Source: Sympetrum striolatum
Taxonomy: Eukaryota > Arthropoda > Insecta > Odonata > Libellulidae
Direction of reading: 5' to 3'
Length of the DNA stretch: 64,000 nt
Assembly (NCBI GenBank): GCA_947579665.1
Contig: CANPUZ010000046.1
Coordinates: forward strand, 992,001 to 1,056,000
The notes under the pieces are model-generated. The model had not been told where the DNA came from, searched no databases, and saw nothing but the letters and a program-made list of their open reading frames with translations. Made by a program: the position numbers and the translations under genes. How positions within the stretch are numbered: the first letter of the stretch is position 1; each line of letters opens with the position of its first letter. Below are positions 11,644 through 22,711 of the stretch, piece after piece.

Positions 11644-12683
11644 CGGTAAAGTTTTGGAAGAGGACCGTCAGGGAGAAATTCTATATCTCCCTTATACGTT
11701 GATATTATGATAAAAAATTTAACGCACATTAAAGATAAAGAATAGCGGTATAATTATATGTTTAGAAACAATTTCTAGTACGAATGGTTTAGGAGATATT
11801 TACATCCGAATATTACCGTTTTTGGTCGTTTTTCGTCTGCTAGGACGCCATCTTTGATGTTTCCTCGGGTCTCCGCTAGGGCGATTGTGACTTATTTCAA
11901 CTCTAATGAACTCCTAGGGAAAAAATTCCTTTTTCGGTAAAATTCGCTTTGTGTTATAAAAAAGATAGTCACCCTCTCTTTCGGTTTGCAAGCTATAGTT
12001 GGTTTGCAAGCTCATTGGGTTTCCAAGGTCGTTCAAGGTACTTATTAATTCTTATTAACATCACTTAATTTACTTATTTATCAATTCAGAATTATGATGA
12101 AAAAGTGTTTCATCGCGGATGGGTTGAGTTGGGAGTTCCAGGCTCCCTTTATTATATGATCTTCATTAAAACAAAGTCATAATTTTTCTTAAAATACCTT
12201 GGAAACCTAATGAAATGAAACCAACTATAGCTTGCAAACCGAACGAGAGGGTGACTATCTTTTTTATAACACAAAGCGAATAGGGCCAAAAAAAAAACAA
12301 TTTTTTCCATTTAAATTCGTTCGTCGTAAAATACATCCGGAATCATCGAGAAATGTGTGAGTTTGACGTTCGTACGATGTTTATGCGATTTGAAATGCGT
12401 TACGTAGTCGCTGTTTCGGAGATGTGAAACTGGGCGTGTGCTGCGACATCTAGCGTCAGAACGCAATAACTAACGGTTTAAGAATTGTCTCTGGAGGCCA
12501 TTTCTGCACCTCCGTCACTGAAAGTTAATTATCGCGGTAAATATAGCACGTAGCCGTATGTTAGATATATGTAAATAAAGCGCAATATTGAACACATGTG
12601 CCAGTGAAGTTTCATCGATAAAGGGTCAATTTTAGTACAAAAAAATAATAAAACGCTGACGGTCCTCTTCCAAAACTTTACCG
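11644..12683. mobile_element. Second-level inverted-repeat element nested in the Tigger-like shell
   Basis: CGGTAAAGTTTTGGAAGAGG... at 11644-11672 is matched by its reverse complement at 12656-12683. The flanks are A-runs (AAAAAA on both sides), so the target duplication is ambiguous. No transposase; family not assigned. Confidence 0.68.
11942..12281. mobile_element. Third-level MITE, 63-bp terminal inverted repeats
   Basis: Arms 11942-12004 and 12219-12281 match at 62 of 63 positions by eye (start ATTCGCTTTGTG), with looser pairing continuing inward to about 12030. The element lies inside the second-level element. No coding content. Confidence 0.78.
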
Positions 12684-12925
12684 AAAAAACTTAAAACAAT
12701 GCACTTAGCTTTAAACTTAAACTAAGCTTAACATTTACGTAAATTTAATTATCACTCGTTTTTGCCTTCTTGGCTGCACTTGGCTTGGAAACACGGCTCG
12801 TATCTCGGATTTGGGCTCGTATCTCGGATTTGGGCTCGTATCTTGAACGAAAATATGGCCCGAGCTCCGGCTCGTATCTCAAAAACTCGTATGTTAGGCT
12901 GCACGTATCTCGAGGTACCACTGTA

Positions 12926-13793
12926 GTAGGAAATAGCGTACATTTCCCGATACCCTACAATCCAGGTCCATGGAGTGAAACAGGGGTGCTAGGGTGGGAT
13001 GTTCGGAAAGAATTGCCATTGTTAAGTAATTTTCTGTAACAAAAGGCCATTTTTATGTAATTTTACTGTAAGAAAAGGCCAATTCTCTTCAATGTAACGA
13101 AGGAAATCTTTACCACCATACTCAACCCATCGGCGCGGCGCATATTTCACGATTTGAAGGGCTTTTTCTAGTAATTAAAAAAAAAAATAAAACCCAAACA
13201 GTCCTGAAGTGAAATTTTACCAATAATCTCACTAAAAAGGATAAGGTTATTATTCAAAGCTGGGTTAAAGAACCTTTCTTTTCTGAAAACCTTAAAAAAT
13301 ATTTTATAGAATGAATAATTTACCTCATTTCTAAAGTCTTATGTGTATAACTTAAGATTATAAATACCTTCGAGAGTAAAATTATTGTTTCATGTAAGTA
13401 TTTTTCTTCTTCATATCAAACTATACGTAAATCACAAGACAACAATGCAAAAGTATAACCCACTGTTATGTATGGACTGCATTTTGTTACTTAGTTTATG
13501 TAATGTCTTTCATAAGTAGTTATTGAATGTGAATTTTAACTATAGATAGTCGGACAAGATTAAATTATGCATACTTTTGGCTATCTCAAGCATTATAAAT
13601 ATTGTTTTATGCTTATTTTATATATATTTTTGTGAATAGTATTTTTGTATATGACGATTGATTGAAATAAATCGAAATTTAAGTAGTTGTAAGTTTAAAT
13701 TAAGAGTAAAGCAATTGGTTTAATTATTTTATTTTTTAGGTTTTACAGTCAGTAATTATCTATTAATCTCATGGGCCCTTACTTTTTCTTATC
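12926..13793. other. AT-rich stretch without a recognisable gene
   Basis: No protein motif found. The last about 60 bases before 13794 may be degraded RT sequence continuing upstream of the fragment below. Confidence 0.5.
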
Positions 13794-15030
13794 ATGATTG
13801 ATCTGAGCAGAAATGTCTCTACTGATCTTACTATGTATGCCGATGATGTGACATTCCTGCAAAGCCATTGTGATCTCTCTACAACCATAAACTCAACCTT
13901 TGTTGACCAAGCACAAATGTGGTTTAGTGCGAATGGTCTTCATCGGAACCCTGATAAAACCAAACAATTGGTATGCAGTTTATGTAATTTCAACTGTGAT
14001 ATTGAGTCAGTTAAACTTATGGGCATTCATACAGATCATAAGCACCAATGGGATAAGCATATTGAGCCACTAAGTGGCAAGCTCTCCAGTAGTCTTTATG
14101 TTTTAAGGAAATTGAAGTTTTTAATACCACCTGAACACCTAAGAAGTGCCTACTTTGCATTATTCCATAGCCATCTTCGCTATGGCCTTCTTTTGTGGGG
14201 CAATGCAGCCAATGTGAAGCATACCATATTTCCCTGCCTATAAGACGCACTTGTTTTGCTCCAAAATATGCTCTAAAATCAGTCTGCGTCTTATGCGCCG
14301 ATGGTATAACTCCGTCCTAAAATAAGCAAGCCGATTCGCCGGGATAAATGCATACCATTAAGTATTTTTTATCATATTGAAGGCATTGAAAATAGTTCAG
14401 TTAATTACAAATCTCGATAATAACACTTTTTTGATTGAGTAGTAAGGAATACAGTTTTAATATATCGAACTTCCTTTAAAAAAATTCCCAGTTAAATCGG
14501 AAATGTATACAATGCTGCAAAACTTCTACACATTGGGCTAACGGAGATGTCATCCCTATGCTAATAGTATTGTACCTCTCGTGATAAAGAGTTCACAAGC
14601 ACTCAACCTTATGTAACAAGGTATGAGTTTTTTGTAAACTCCTACATGAAAAATCAAGGTGTGTCTTATAGACCGGGAAATACAGTATATTTATTTTGCA
14701 GAAAAAAGCAATAAGAATAATATCTGGTATAAATTCTTGGGAATCGTGCAGACCCATATTTAGAAGTCTTGAAATCATGACTATCTTTAGCCAGTATGTT
14801 TATAACTGTCTGTTAAATGTCAAGGAGAACATCAGTAATCTTAATATAAGATCTCATGTGCATGGTTTTGACACCAGAACCAAGAATAACCTTGATATAC
14901 CCTACTAAAGGTTAGCTAAATCTGGTAACCATTTTCAGGCCTTCAACTCTTTAATAAACTACCTCTTAATATACGTAATTTGGACGTGTAAAGGTTCAGG
15001 ATCTTTCTTTCCAACTTTTTAACTAGTAAT
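13794..15030 (+). pseudogene. LINE reverse transcriptase (palm to C-terminus), interrupted by a MITE
   Basis: First part, 13794-14223: catalytic YADD about 14 codons in, then NPDKTKQLV and LMGIHTD (the LGV/LGI block), PLSGKLSSSLYVLRKLK, and YGLLLWG. The frame is cut by the MITE at 14224-14685. Removing the MITE plus one TA copy rejoins the frame exactly into LQKKAIRII at 14696. Second part: HGFDTRTK and a tail that after one frameshift near 14930 reads LFNKLPLNIRNLD. Jockey/CR1-group RT. The start is truncated, and an in-frame stop and a frameshift show it is dead. Confidence 0.8.
14224..14685. mobile_element. 462-bp MITE with TA target duplication inside the RT pseudogene
   Basis: Left terminus CCATATTTCCCTGCCTATAA and right terminus (complement) CTGTATTTCCCGGTCTATAA form an imperfect TIR of about 27 bp (22-23 matches). 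TA occurs at 14222-14223 and 14686-14687. The RT frame on both sides shows the pre-insertion site, which confirms both boundaries to the base. No transposase. TA duplication and TIR type fit a Tc1/mariner/pogo-mobilised MITE. Confidence 0.88.
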
Positions 15031-15049
15031 TTTTTGTATTCTATAGATG

Positions 15050-15525
15050 AGCGATATAGAGATTGATGTTATTTTACCTTGGTCAGACCCCTTCTGGAAT
15101 ATGTGGCAAGTATATGGGATCCGGCAGACGAAATGTGTACTCAAGAAAGTGCAGCGTAAAGCGGTTCGTTTTGTTAAGAATTGCTACGATAAAAAAGCAC
15201 AAATGCTCTCAGACGTAGATTGGGAAATTCTACAAAGAAAGGAGATTGTAAGCTAGGCTGTGATTGCTTAATTAATTCAGGGAAACTGCATTTGCGGAAG
15301 ATACAATCGGTATCATACAACCCCCCTGCTACGTCGGTCGATCCGATAATAACCGTAAGTTAAGAGAAATAGATGCTAGGACGAATCGCTTTAAAAAATT
15401 CATTCTTTCTGCAAACGATACGTGACAATAACCGATTAAGGAAGTAGTTTAGATTCAACTGGTATTTACATCCCCTGCCACACGCCGAAAGGTGGCTTGT
15501 AGGGTATTAATGTAGATGTAGATGA
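15050..15525 (+). pseudogene. 3' end of a second LINE type with (GATGTA)n tail
   Basis: Around 15080 one frame reads VRPLLEYVASIWDP and the next reads VLKKVQRKAVRFVKN, DWEILQRK. This is the C-terminal RT block xRPxLEYAxxxWDP...LExVQRRAARFV with a frameshift between. The copy ends in AGGTGGCTTGTAGGGTATTAATG and a GTAGAT tail near 15525. The tail and motifs differ from the element just before it, so this is a separate insertion of another LINE family. Dead. Confidence 0.75.
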
Positions 15526-16150
15526 TTTTTATAACTGTAATTTTGTAATTTGATTTTGCATATTGTTTTGATATTTAAACAATGTCTTCTACCCTATCAT
15601 GTAAGGTTTTATCAGACAAAGGTATTATTATTATTATCAATTAGACGCCAAAAACAGCATTGAAATGCATCAAGTGGTGTTTAAACTGAGTTACACTCAC
15701 TTTCATTTCCAGTCTTATCAAGTTTATGTTTTCCTATTTTATGTTATTCAACTGAAATTCCCTGAATTAGAAATATCAGAGGCTGTTGCTTATGTGACGG
15801 ACACTTTATTTTTTATCAATGTATCATTCATGCCTTGAAGTTCTTTAATGCCTAAGTTTATCAGTGCCATTCATTTGGAATTTAATATCATTCTTCTTCT
15901 TCCTTCCAGGATTAAGGCAAGGACACAATGGACATGTACCTGACACTTGTACATCAAACTTGATACTAGCGGACACAGAACGTGAACCTCAGCCAATCAG
16001 AGATGTCAGAAAATCCCAGGTAACTACGGACAGGCGCTATGCATGCTGAGTGTTGTAAAATTTACAAAGAAATGAAGAGAAGAATAAGTTTATGTTAAAG
16101 TTGTGTACCAGCCTTTAAGCTTGTTTCGGCTTCACTTTACCATCTTAAAA
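15526..16150. other. No recognisable gene
   Basis: AT-rich, with a short ATT microsatellite near 15630. A 61-codon frame near 15864-16049 has no motif. Confidence 0.5.
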
Positions 16151-16156
16151 GTGCTT

Positions 16157-16790
16157 TCGTCCTCCAGATTTTGACGGAAATAGATGTTTTTGGGTCCATA
16201 GAGCTCGTTTTCGCTCTTTTCCCGAACATGTCTGTCTGTGGTAAAAAAGTTTGTGGGCGCTCTATCTTAAAAGATAATTATCCGATCATTTCCAAAATTC
16301 ATATGTAGTATTTTCCTAACAGTACCGAGAGTTGATTAGTTTTTGGTGAATATCACTTAACTGGAAGTTGCGGTTTATCCGGAACAAAATTTCGTTTCTT
16401 AAATATCTCTGTAAGAATGCAATATAGGTATATACATTTACACACAAAAGTTGTGGATAATGTACTTAACTACAACTTTTGTATGAAACATTTTTTCGTA
16501 ACACTGATTGTTTAGGAGTTATTCTTGAGTAACGGTTATCCGGAAGTTGTTGTTTATCCAGAAATTGAAGTTTTTCATACATATCTCTGTCAGAATGCAA
16601 TGTAGATATATACAATTATGTACCAAAGTTATAGATAATGTATTTTCCAAAACTTTTGTATGAAACATTTTTCTGTGACACTAATTGTTTTGGAGTTATT
16701 TATATATTACCGGCATAGGCTTCTGTTTTCAATAAATATGGAGAAAGTCATGTGTTGGCCACATCAGATTTTTGCATATATTCTCATGAA
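16157..16790 (+). repeat. Interspersed repeat R, copy 1
   Basis: Noncoding block shared with 19605-20060, 21060-21480 and 27120-27345. Hallmarks in order: CTCCAGATTT(T/C)xACxGAAATAGATGTTTT, TCCGATCATTTCCAAAAT, GTTGATTAGTTTTTGGTGAATATC, then repeated CTTTTGTATGAAACATTTTT blocks. Copy 1 contains a tandem duplication of the last module. Family not recognised. Confidence 0.75.
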
Positions 16791-16799
16791 GGTGTAATT

Positions 16800-17829
16800 A
16801 ATGAATCAATCACACTCTCTGTTAGTTAATTTTAAAGTAGAAAAGTAATGAGCACATACGTATTATATTAGTTTCTCGTTATTGCTAAAAATAGGTCTTC
16901 CTTTTCTAATAGCCATTAGCTTTAAAAATATATTAATCCTCTTAATTTCTATATATGCAATTCCTTCAATTAAAGAAAAATTTATTGCTAAGGAAACTCA
17001 ATTCAAAAGTTTTTGATTTTGAAAATCAAGTAAATGATGTAAGTAAATTATTCTGTATATGTTATTTTGATTGTTCTATAGGTTAATTCAGTATTTAACT
17101 CTTAACCTCCGTCTATTTTTATTTGCTTGATCAGTTGTGTTAACCTGTGCTGATATAATTTTGGAATACTATCGTCTTTCAGAAGATAAGTTCTGTAGAT
17201 TTTGTTTTCTTCACTTATTGGCTTCTTTCTTGTTTTTTCTATTTTGCCCATAGTTGTATTTTTGTTTGGACAAGGACATGATCGGTTTAGATATTTGCTC
17301 CCTTATAACATGGGTATCTATTATTCTTGTGGTTAGTTTCTGATTAACAGTTATATAATCAACCAGCAGAAGTACTTGTTGATTCTCAACGGGGATATTT
17401 AATTTCATAAATACCAGTGTAATAACCTTAATTCTAACAAATGCTTCATAATTGTTGGTAAATAGCGAATACCAGACTTTCCAAACCAATATATCAAGAA
17501 ATGTAAGTTACAATTAAGTCTACAAAGCCGCTCCAACTCAATATTCAATCTCATATACTTAGAATGAAATATTTCAACTGAGAATATATAAGTATACTCT
17601 AAGATCACATTAGGATAAGCAGTACCTCTTTTAAAGTAACATTTTCATACTGGTAAAAGGGGACAAATGAATCAAACATTAAACATAAATTGCAGAAATA
17701 AATTATATATCACTCGAAATAGAAAGAAATAAATTATATATTGTATGCCCGTTGAATCTCAACAGGAGAAGGAAGTACTGTTAAATACAAACACTAATAC
17801 AAAAGCTCCAAACGATAAACGAAATACTA
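16800..17829. other. AT-rich stretch without a recognisable gene
   Basis: A 92-codon minus frame at 17211-17489 overlaps a second of similar length and has no family motif; treated as fortuitous. Confidence 0.5.
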
Positions 17830-18178
17830 ATTACCAACTACTTCAAACTGGCCACTATAAGTAAATGATATCGTGTGAATGTGTGTATGTATGCATGTAT
17901 ATGACCATTATTTTCATATAATAGCCATGCCTTAGTTTAAAATCCCGGCAGCGAAGCATACGTAACAAAAGAAGTGGGTTCACTCTGTGGTGCAAAGTAC
18001 CAAGTGAGACCACCTGACCCAAAAAAAAACTACTAAACAAATGCTTCAAAGTGTCAGCCTATAAGTGAATGAGACCATGTGAATGTGTGTAAATATGTAT
18101 GAAAATAACCAAGACTTTCTTAAAGTAACCCCGCCTTGGATTAAAAATGCGCCAGCGATGCATGCAAAAAGAAAGAAA
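17830..18178. repeat. Diverged tandem duplication, unit about 190 bp
   Basis: Blocks around GAATGTGTGTA(T/A)(G/A)TATG, CATGCCTTAGTTTAAAATCCCGGCAGCGAAGCAT and the later CCGCCTTGGATTAAAAATGCGCCAGCGATGCAT occur twice in the same order (about 17830-17970 and 18026-18178), next to the left end of T element copy 2. Function unknown. Confidence 0.6.
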
Positions 18179-18189
18179 AGGAGTATCCA

Positions 18190-19590
18190 TTATATATAAT
18201 TCCTTCTCCGGATTCATTCATATCTATTATATTTAGACACTTCTCCGGATTCATTCACATAAACAGATAGGATACCAATTTACAGGCTAAACCACAGGCA
18301 TCATTTACTTGAAATTACTTCCCGGGAAGATTGCATCGAAATTCAATCCATAGTTCACACCAAATATCATCTCCCATTTTTACTTTCTACCTGTATGTAG
18401 TACGAGTAAAATGTAGCTTGCATACTGTGCGCAGATCGACAACACATATTTCATATCGGAATCATATCAGGACGGTCCTCAAAAGAAACAGAAAAAAGGA
18501 TTGAAAATATTCTGAAAATTCCCTGCAATTTAATCGTTTGGCATCGAACCCCGGTCTTCCTGGTGAACTTACTGTGCAGCACAACACCACCATCACCATC
18601 TATAACTATTTGCGAAAATTCAAGGAGAAATATTGGGTGCAACTGCCTCAAACAACGTCCTACTTTTCACATATATTCCTTATGTGAGAAATAGTAATAT
18701 GCTCTGGCATCGAACCCAGGAACAGCATAGTCTTATCTAAATTTTTTTCTTAAACTGAGTCAATATAAATCTTCTAGCAAAGAAAGAACTTCCTGTTATT
18801 TCAATAAGAGCATCGAAATAAATAATGAAAACTACCTCAATGTATTTTAAATGGGGGATATATTTACCGCCTGGCTTCAAACCTGGGTCTTTCTAGTAAT
18901 ACCTTCTATGCAGCACAACAGAAGATCGCCATTTTTAAATATGTGTGAGAGTTCAAGCAAAAATATTGGCTGCAGCTGCCTCAAACGACGTCCTACGTTT
19001 CCCTTATATTCCTTATGAGAGAAACTTTTATGTGCTCTAGCATCAAAACCAGGAACAGCTTGGTCTTATATAATTATTTTTCTGAAACTGAGTCTTAATA
19101 TACATCTTCTAGCAAAGCACGAACTTCCTATCATTTCGATAAGTGCATCAAGAAAATGATGAAAATCTACCTCAATGTATTTTAAACGGCAGATTTTTGA
19201 ATTGTCCTAGCATCAAACCCGGGACATTTTCTGTAAAAGTCATTATTGATATCTATAGATCCTGACCATATATATTTGCTCCTTGAGTTTTGATTCTCTA
19301 CCTATCCGGGAAGTATTTTTTAAAAATTCAGGAATATCAAAGCAATGCATTTAAATGGAAAAAATCAGGACTTTGGGGCCCTCTGGAATCGAATCCATGA
19401 CACTGAGGTTCAAAATTGCAATTTTTCTGGCAGTTACATGTTACGGCCAATATGTCATAAAAATTTAGTCAATGACGCTTGTGGTTTAGCCTGTGAATTA
19501 GTATCCTATCTATCTATCTAACTATAAATACAGTTAAATACATGAATTAATCCGGAGAAGCATCTATATATTATAGATAGATAAAGTGTT
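18190..19590 (-). repeat. T element, copy 2 (both terminal repeats), inverted relative to copy 1
   Basis: Left end 18205-18320 and right end (complement of 19450-19565) both read TCTCCGGATT(C/A)ATTCA...GATAGGATAC(C/T)AATT(T/C)ACAGGCTAAACCACA(G/A)GC(A/G)TCAT. This is a terminal inverted repeat of about 80 bp. The interior matches copy 1 in reverse order, including the GGTTCGATGCC-type segments (as GGCATCGAACC on the plus strand, e.g. near 18540 and 18707). A TCTATCTATCTA microsatellite lies in the right terminus. No transposase is encoded. Long TIR plus internal tandem units fit a non-autonomous DNA transposon. Confidence 0.72.
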
Positions 19591-19604
19591 GTATTTGCAA
19601 ATAA

Positions 19605-20060
19605 ATTCGACCTCCAGATTTCAACAGAAATAGATGTTTTGGGGCCTATAGAGCTCATTTTCGCTGTTTTCCAGAACATGCCTGTCGTTGGTAGTTAAGT
19701 TCGTGGGCGCTGTATCTTAAAAAGTAATTATCCGATCATTTCCAAAATTTATATTTAGTTTTCCTAACAATGCCAAAAGTTGATTAGTTTTTGGTGAATA
19801 TCGCTTAACCTGAAGTTCCGGTTTATCCGGAACAAATGTTTGTTTCTTGGATATCTCTATCAAAATGCAATTTAGGTATATACAATTATTTGCAAAACTT
19901 ATAGATAATGTACTTTACTACAACTTTTGTATGAAACATTTTCCTGTAACACTTATTGTTCTGGAGTTATTTATATAATACTGGCATATGCTTCTGTTTT
20001 TTTAAATAAATATGGAGAAAGTCATGTGTTGGCCACGTCAGATTTTTACTTACATGCTAC
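19605..20060 (+). repeat. Interspersed repeat R, copy 2
   Basis: Same ordered blocks as copy 1 (GACCTCCAGATTTCAACAGAAATAGATG..., GAACATGCCTGTC, TTGATTAGTTTTTGGTGAATATC, CTTTTGTATGAAACATTTTCCTGTAACAC) without the second module. It begins where T copy 2 ends. Confidence 0.75.
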
Positions 20061-20456
20061 AATACGCCTGATTCGACTAAAAATAAACAGGCAACCGAAA
20101 AATGTTTAGGAATGTTAACGAAGTTTGCTTTTCAATAGACCTGCTTAAAACTCCTTGTACATGTAGGCAGCCATCATTTATTTGTTGCTCACATTGCCGA
20201 AATATATTTTGCTTCGAATGCTTTTATGATAATTAACATTCGGGTGCTTGCGAATAATTAAAACAAAAATTGGATTATGAATGAATATAACTACAAATAT
20301 AATTTCTATTCTTCGTGACTTCATTATTCTCCCATACACAATATTTCCGATCTTGCACATTCTCACGATGTATGACGTTATTCGCACGATTATCAGTATA
20401 ATATTAAATAAATTAAATATAAAAAAAATGTAAAATAAAATTTGTGAATAAAATTT

Positions 20457-20529
20457 GGTCTTACCGAGATTTGAACAGAGAACCTACACATTATCAGTTG
20501 GAAATGCTACCACATCAGCTACTGGGCAC
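20457..20529 (-). repeat. tRNA-like SINE head (degenerate)
   Basis: The minus strand reads an A-box-like TAGCTGATGTGGTAGCA and, 30 nt on, GTTCTCTGTTCAAATCTCGG, close to a B-box and T-arm. The 73-nt length matches a tRNA, but the acceptor, anticodon and T stems do not pair, so this is not a functional tRNA. A second B-box-like GGGTTCGAACC lies at about 20810 on the plus strand. Confidence 0.42.
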
Positions 20530-21059
20530 TTTGAAACTGATTGGAATTTTAGAGTATATAAATCGCCTTGGTTTACTACATGGAAATCCAGATAAAATGT
20601 TCGTATATTTTATCAAAATTCTCGCAATTTCGAATAGCAAACGATATTTCTTGACCAAAATAAGAATCTTTATTCCATTTTCCTTCTTTTGATGCTAGTT
20701 TCGACTTCCTACAACTTTTCTATCTAATTTAGTTTTGCGAATGAAATGAACCTTACAACGAAAAAATGAACTTTACGCGTATTTCTTTAGGAAATGTTTC
20801 GACCCGTCTGGGTTCGAACCGTGGACCTTAGGGAAATAAAAAGTAGCCTATACTCTGCGTGGGGTCGACTTTTAGAAATGTAGAAAATTTCAAAGTTTTG
20901 CCACTCTCGGTTCTCAAGTTTTTTATCAAACATACGCACGCACACACACTATTTTATATTATAGATAAGATGAGGTGACCTCCAGCAGGTGAATTTATTA
21001 ATGTCTTGTTTTACTTTCTCCTTATACGTAGTATACACGAAGTATTATTTTCATGAAAA

Positions 21060-21480
21060 AACCTACATTGAGATTTCAACGGAAATACATGTTTTCGGGT
21101 CCCTAGAACACGTGTTGACCATTTTCAAGAACGATGTATGTGTGTCTGTGTTTGTGGGCACTCTAACATAAAAATTAGTCGTATCAATACAGTAAATAAT
21201 ATTAGTAGTATGCAATACTGTGGTGGGTGCTGTCAGAGTTGATTAGTTTTTGGAATAAATCGGTTAACCAGAAGTCGAGATTTATTCTTCGAAGCAAATT
21301 TCCGTTTTTGCAAAATATCTCCATAAATAGGATATTTAGGAATATACTATTATTTATAAAAGTTTTATAAAATGTAATTTACTGTAACTTTTGTATGAAA
21401 CATTTTTTATCACTGATTGTTTAGGAGTTATTCGTGAAATACTGATAAACAGGAAAAGTTTCTGATTATGTACCATGGGA
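21060..21480 (+). repeat. Interspersed repeat R, copy 3
   Basis: Diverged copy: GAGATTTCAACGGAAATACATGTTTTCGGGTCCCTAG, GAGTTGATTAGTTTTTGGAATAAATCG, and TAACTTTTGTATGAAACATTTTT. Boundaries approximate. Confidence 0.65.
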
Positions 21481-22711
21481 GCGACTCTCCATAAGGTGGG
21501 GGTGGGATGGATTCTTTTTGCCGAAGTTTAACAGATGGTCTGTATATTGTATTAGGCAAATATAATATTATATATTGTATTTGGCATATTGTAACTACTC
21601 TATTACAGTTTAAACTGTTCAAACAGACACTTCCTAGTTTCTTTGTAAAATGACTTTAAAAATCAGTGTCAATTTATAATTTTAATTAATTGCAAAACAT
21701 CAGCTTAACTTAACATCTCTGACAACAAAGTAGGAGTGTGCTGCTTCGTTACCGAACTGCCTTGTTTTTTTTTGCATCTTTTTTCGGTCGCAAAATTACT
21801 GTTTTTAGTAAATATTTTATCAGTTTCAATGCCATAGTCAGTAACAACTATCTGCTGGTTTTACTCTTCATTTCATTTTGCTGAATAATACATAAAATCT
21901 TTCCGGTAGAAAAATTATTCGTAGACGGGAATATTTTCAAGGCAGTCTTGTTTTGTGGGCAAAGGGTTTTCTGATTTTTAGGGTTTGGATGAATGGATTA
22001 ATTACTATTATGAAGTTGTACGATGGTCTTACCTCAATAAACATTTACTTAATTAATAATTGTTAGAATGGATAATACGTATAAGAGGTACATTTGTTTC
22101 TCTAGAGGGAAATGGATGAACTGTTCATATATTATTGATTATTTTAGAACTTATTGATTTTGAGGGCTTCAAAAATTTCAGAGAATTTTGGGGTTGTATT
22201 GACTCTGACTAATTATGTAACTTAATTAGACCTGACAAACAATAGCTTAAAGGGTTAACATTGTTTAATTGCTGCCATGGTCTTGCTCCAACATTTAGCA
22301 GATTTCTCTTAGTTTATCAGGGACCAAGTCTCTCTTCGCACCTACTTCTCAAGCTGTGTTCTTAGGCCTTCTGTCCACGAGGCGTCACAGAAGCGTAGAG
22401 GAATAGACGCGACATCGCTAGCTGTATGTCTGTGAGCAGCAGACAATGTAATTAAATGATCATCCATACACGACGCTGCAGCGTAGCGCTTCTGTCCAAG
22501 CACGCTTTCGTCATGTAGCCAGGTGGCCAACAGTGCCGGTATGAGGTGTACTTTGCTTGTTGGAGTGAAGCTTGTAAGATGGCGAAAGCAACTCATCTTG
22601 TTCAGACAGTCAAGAAATATACAACCATACTATGCCAGAATACTCCAGGAAAGAAATAACAGAGAAAGCTTGTAGTCAAGTGGCAAAAGCAATGAAATGG
22701 TCAGCCAAGTA
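21481..22711. other. No recognisable gene
   Basis: A GC-richer block at about 22370-22600 has CTTCTGTCCA(C/A)G occurring twice, which may be MITE ends, but no clean inverted repeat could be set. The 84-codon minus frame there is not supported. Confidence 0.45.

Larger units (their letters stand above)
11221..12923. mobile_element. Pogo/Tigger-like non-autonomous transposon (outer shell of a nest)
   Basis: Ends are a perfect 20-bp inverted repeat, CAGTGGTACCTCGAGATACG at 11221 and its complement ending at 12923, flanked by TA at 11219-11220 and 12924-12925. CAGTGGTACCTCG termini with TA duplications are known from Tigger-group Tc1/mariner elements. Subterminal direct motifs (GGCTCGTATCTC) recur near both ends, at least four times at 12790-12890. 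No transposase frame remains; the interior is filled by two further inverted-repeat elements. Confidence 0.82.

Noticed and set aside
17211..17489. 92-codon minus ORF
   Set aside because: Low-complexity Lys/Asn-rich composition expected from AT-rich DNA; overlaps another random frame.
20457..20529. Functional tRNA gene
   Set aside because: Length and box motifs fit, but acceptor, anticodon and T stems do not pair; treated as a SINE head.
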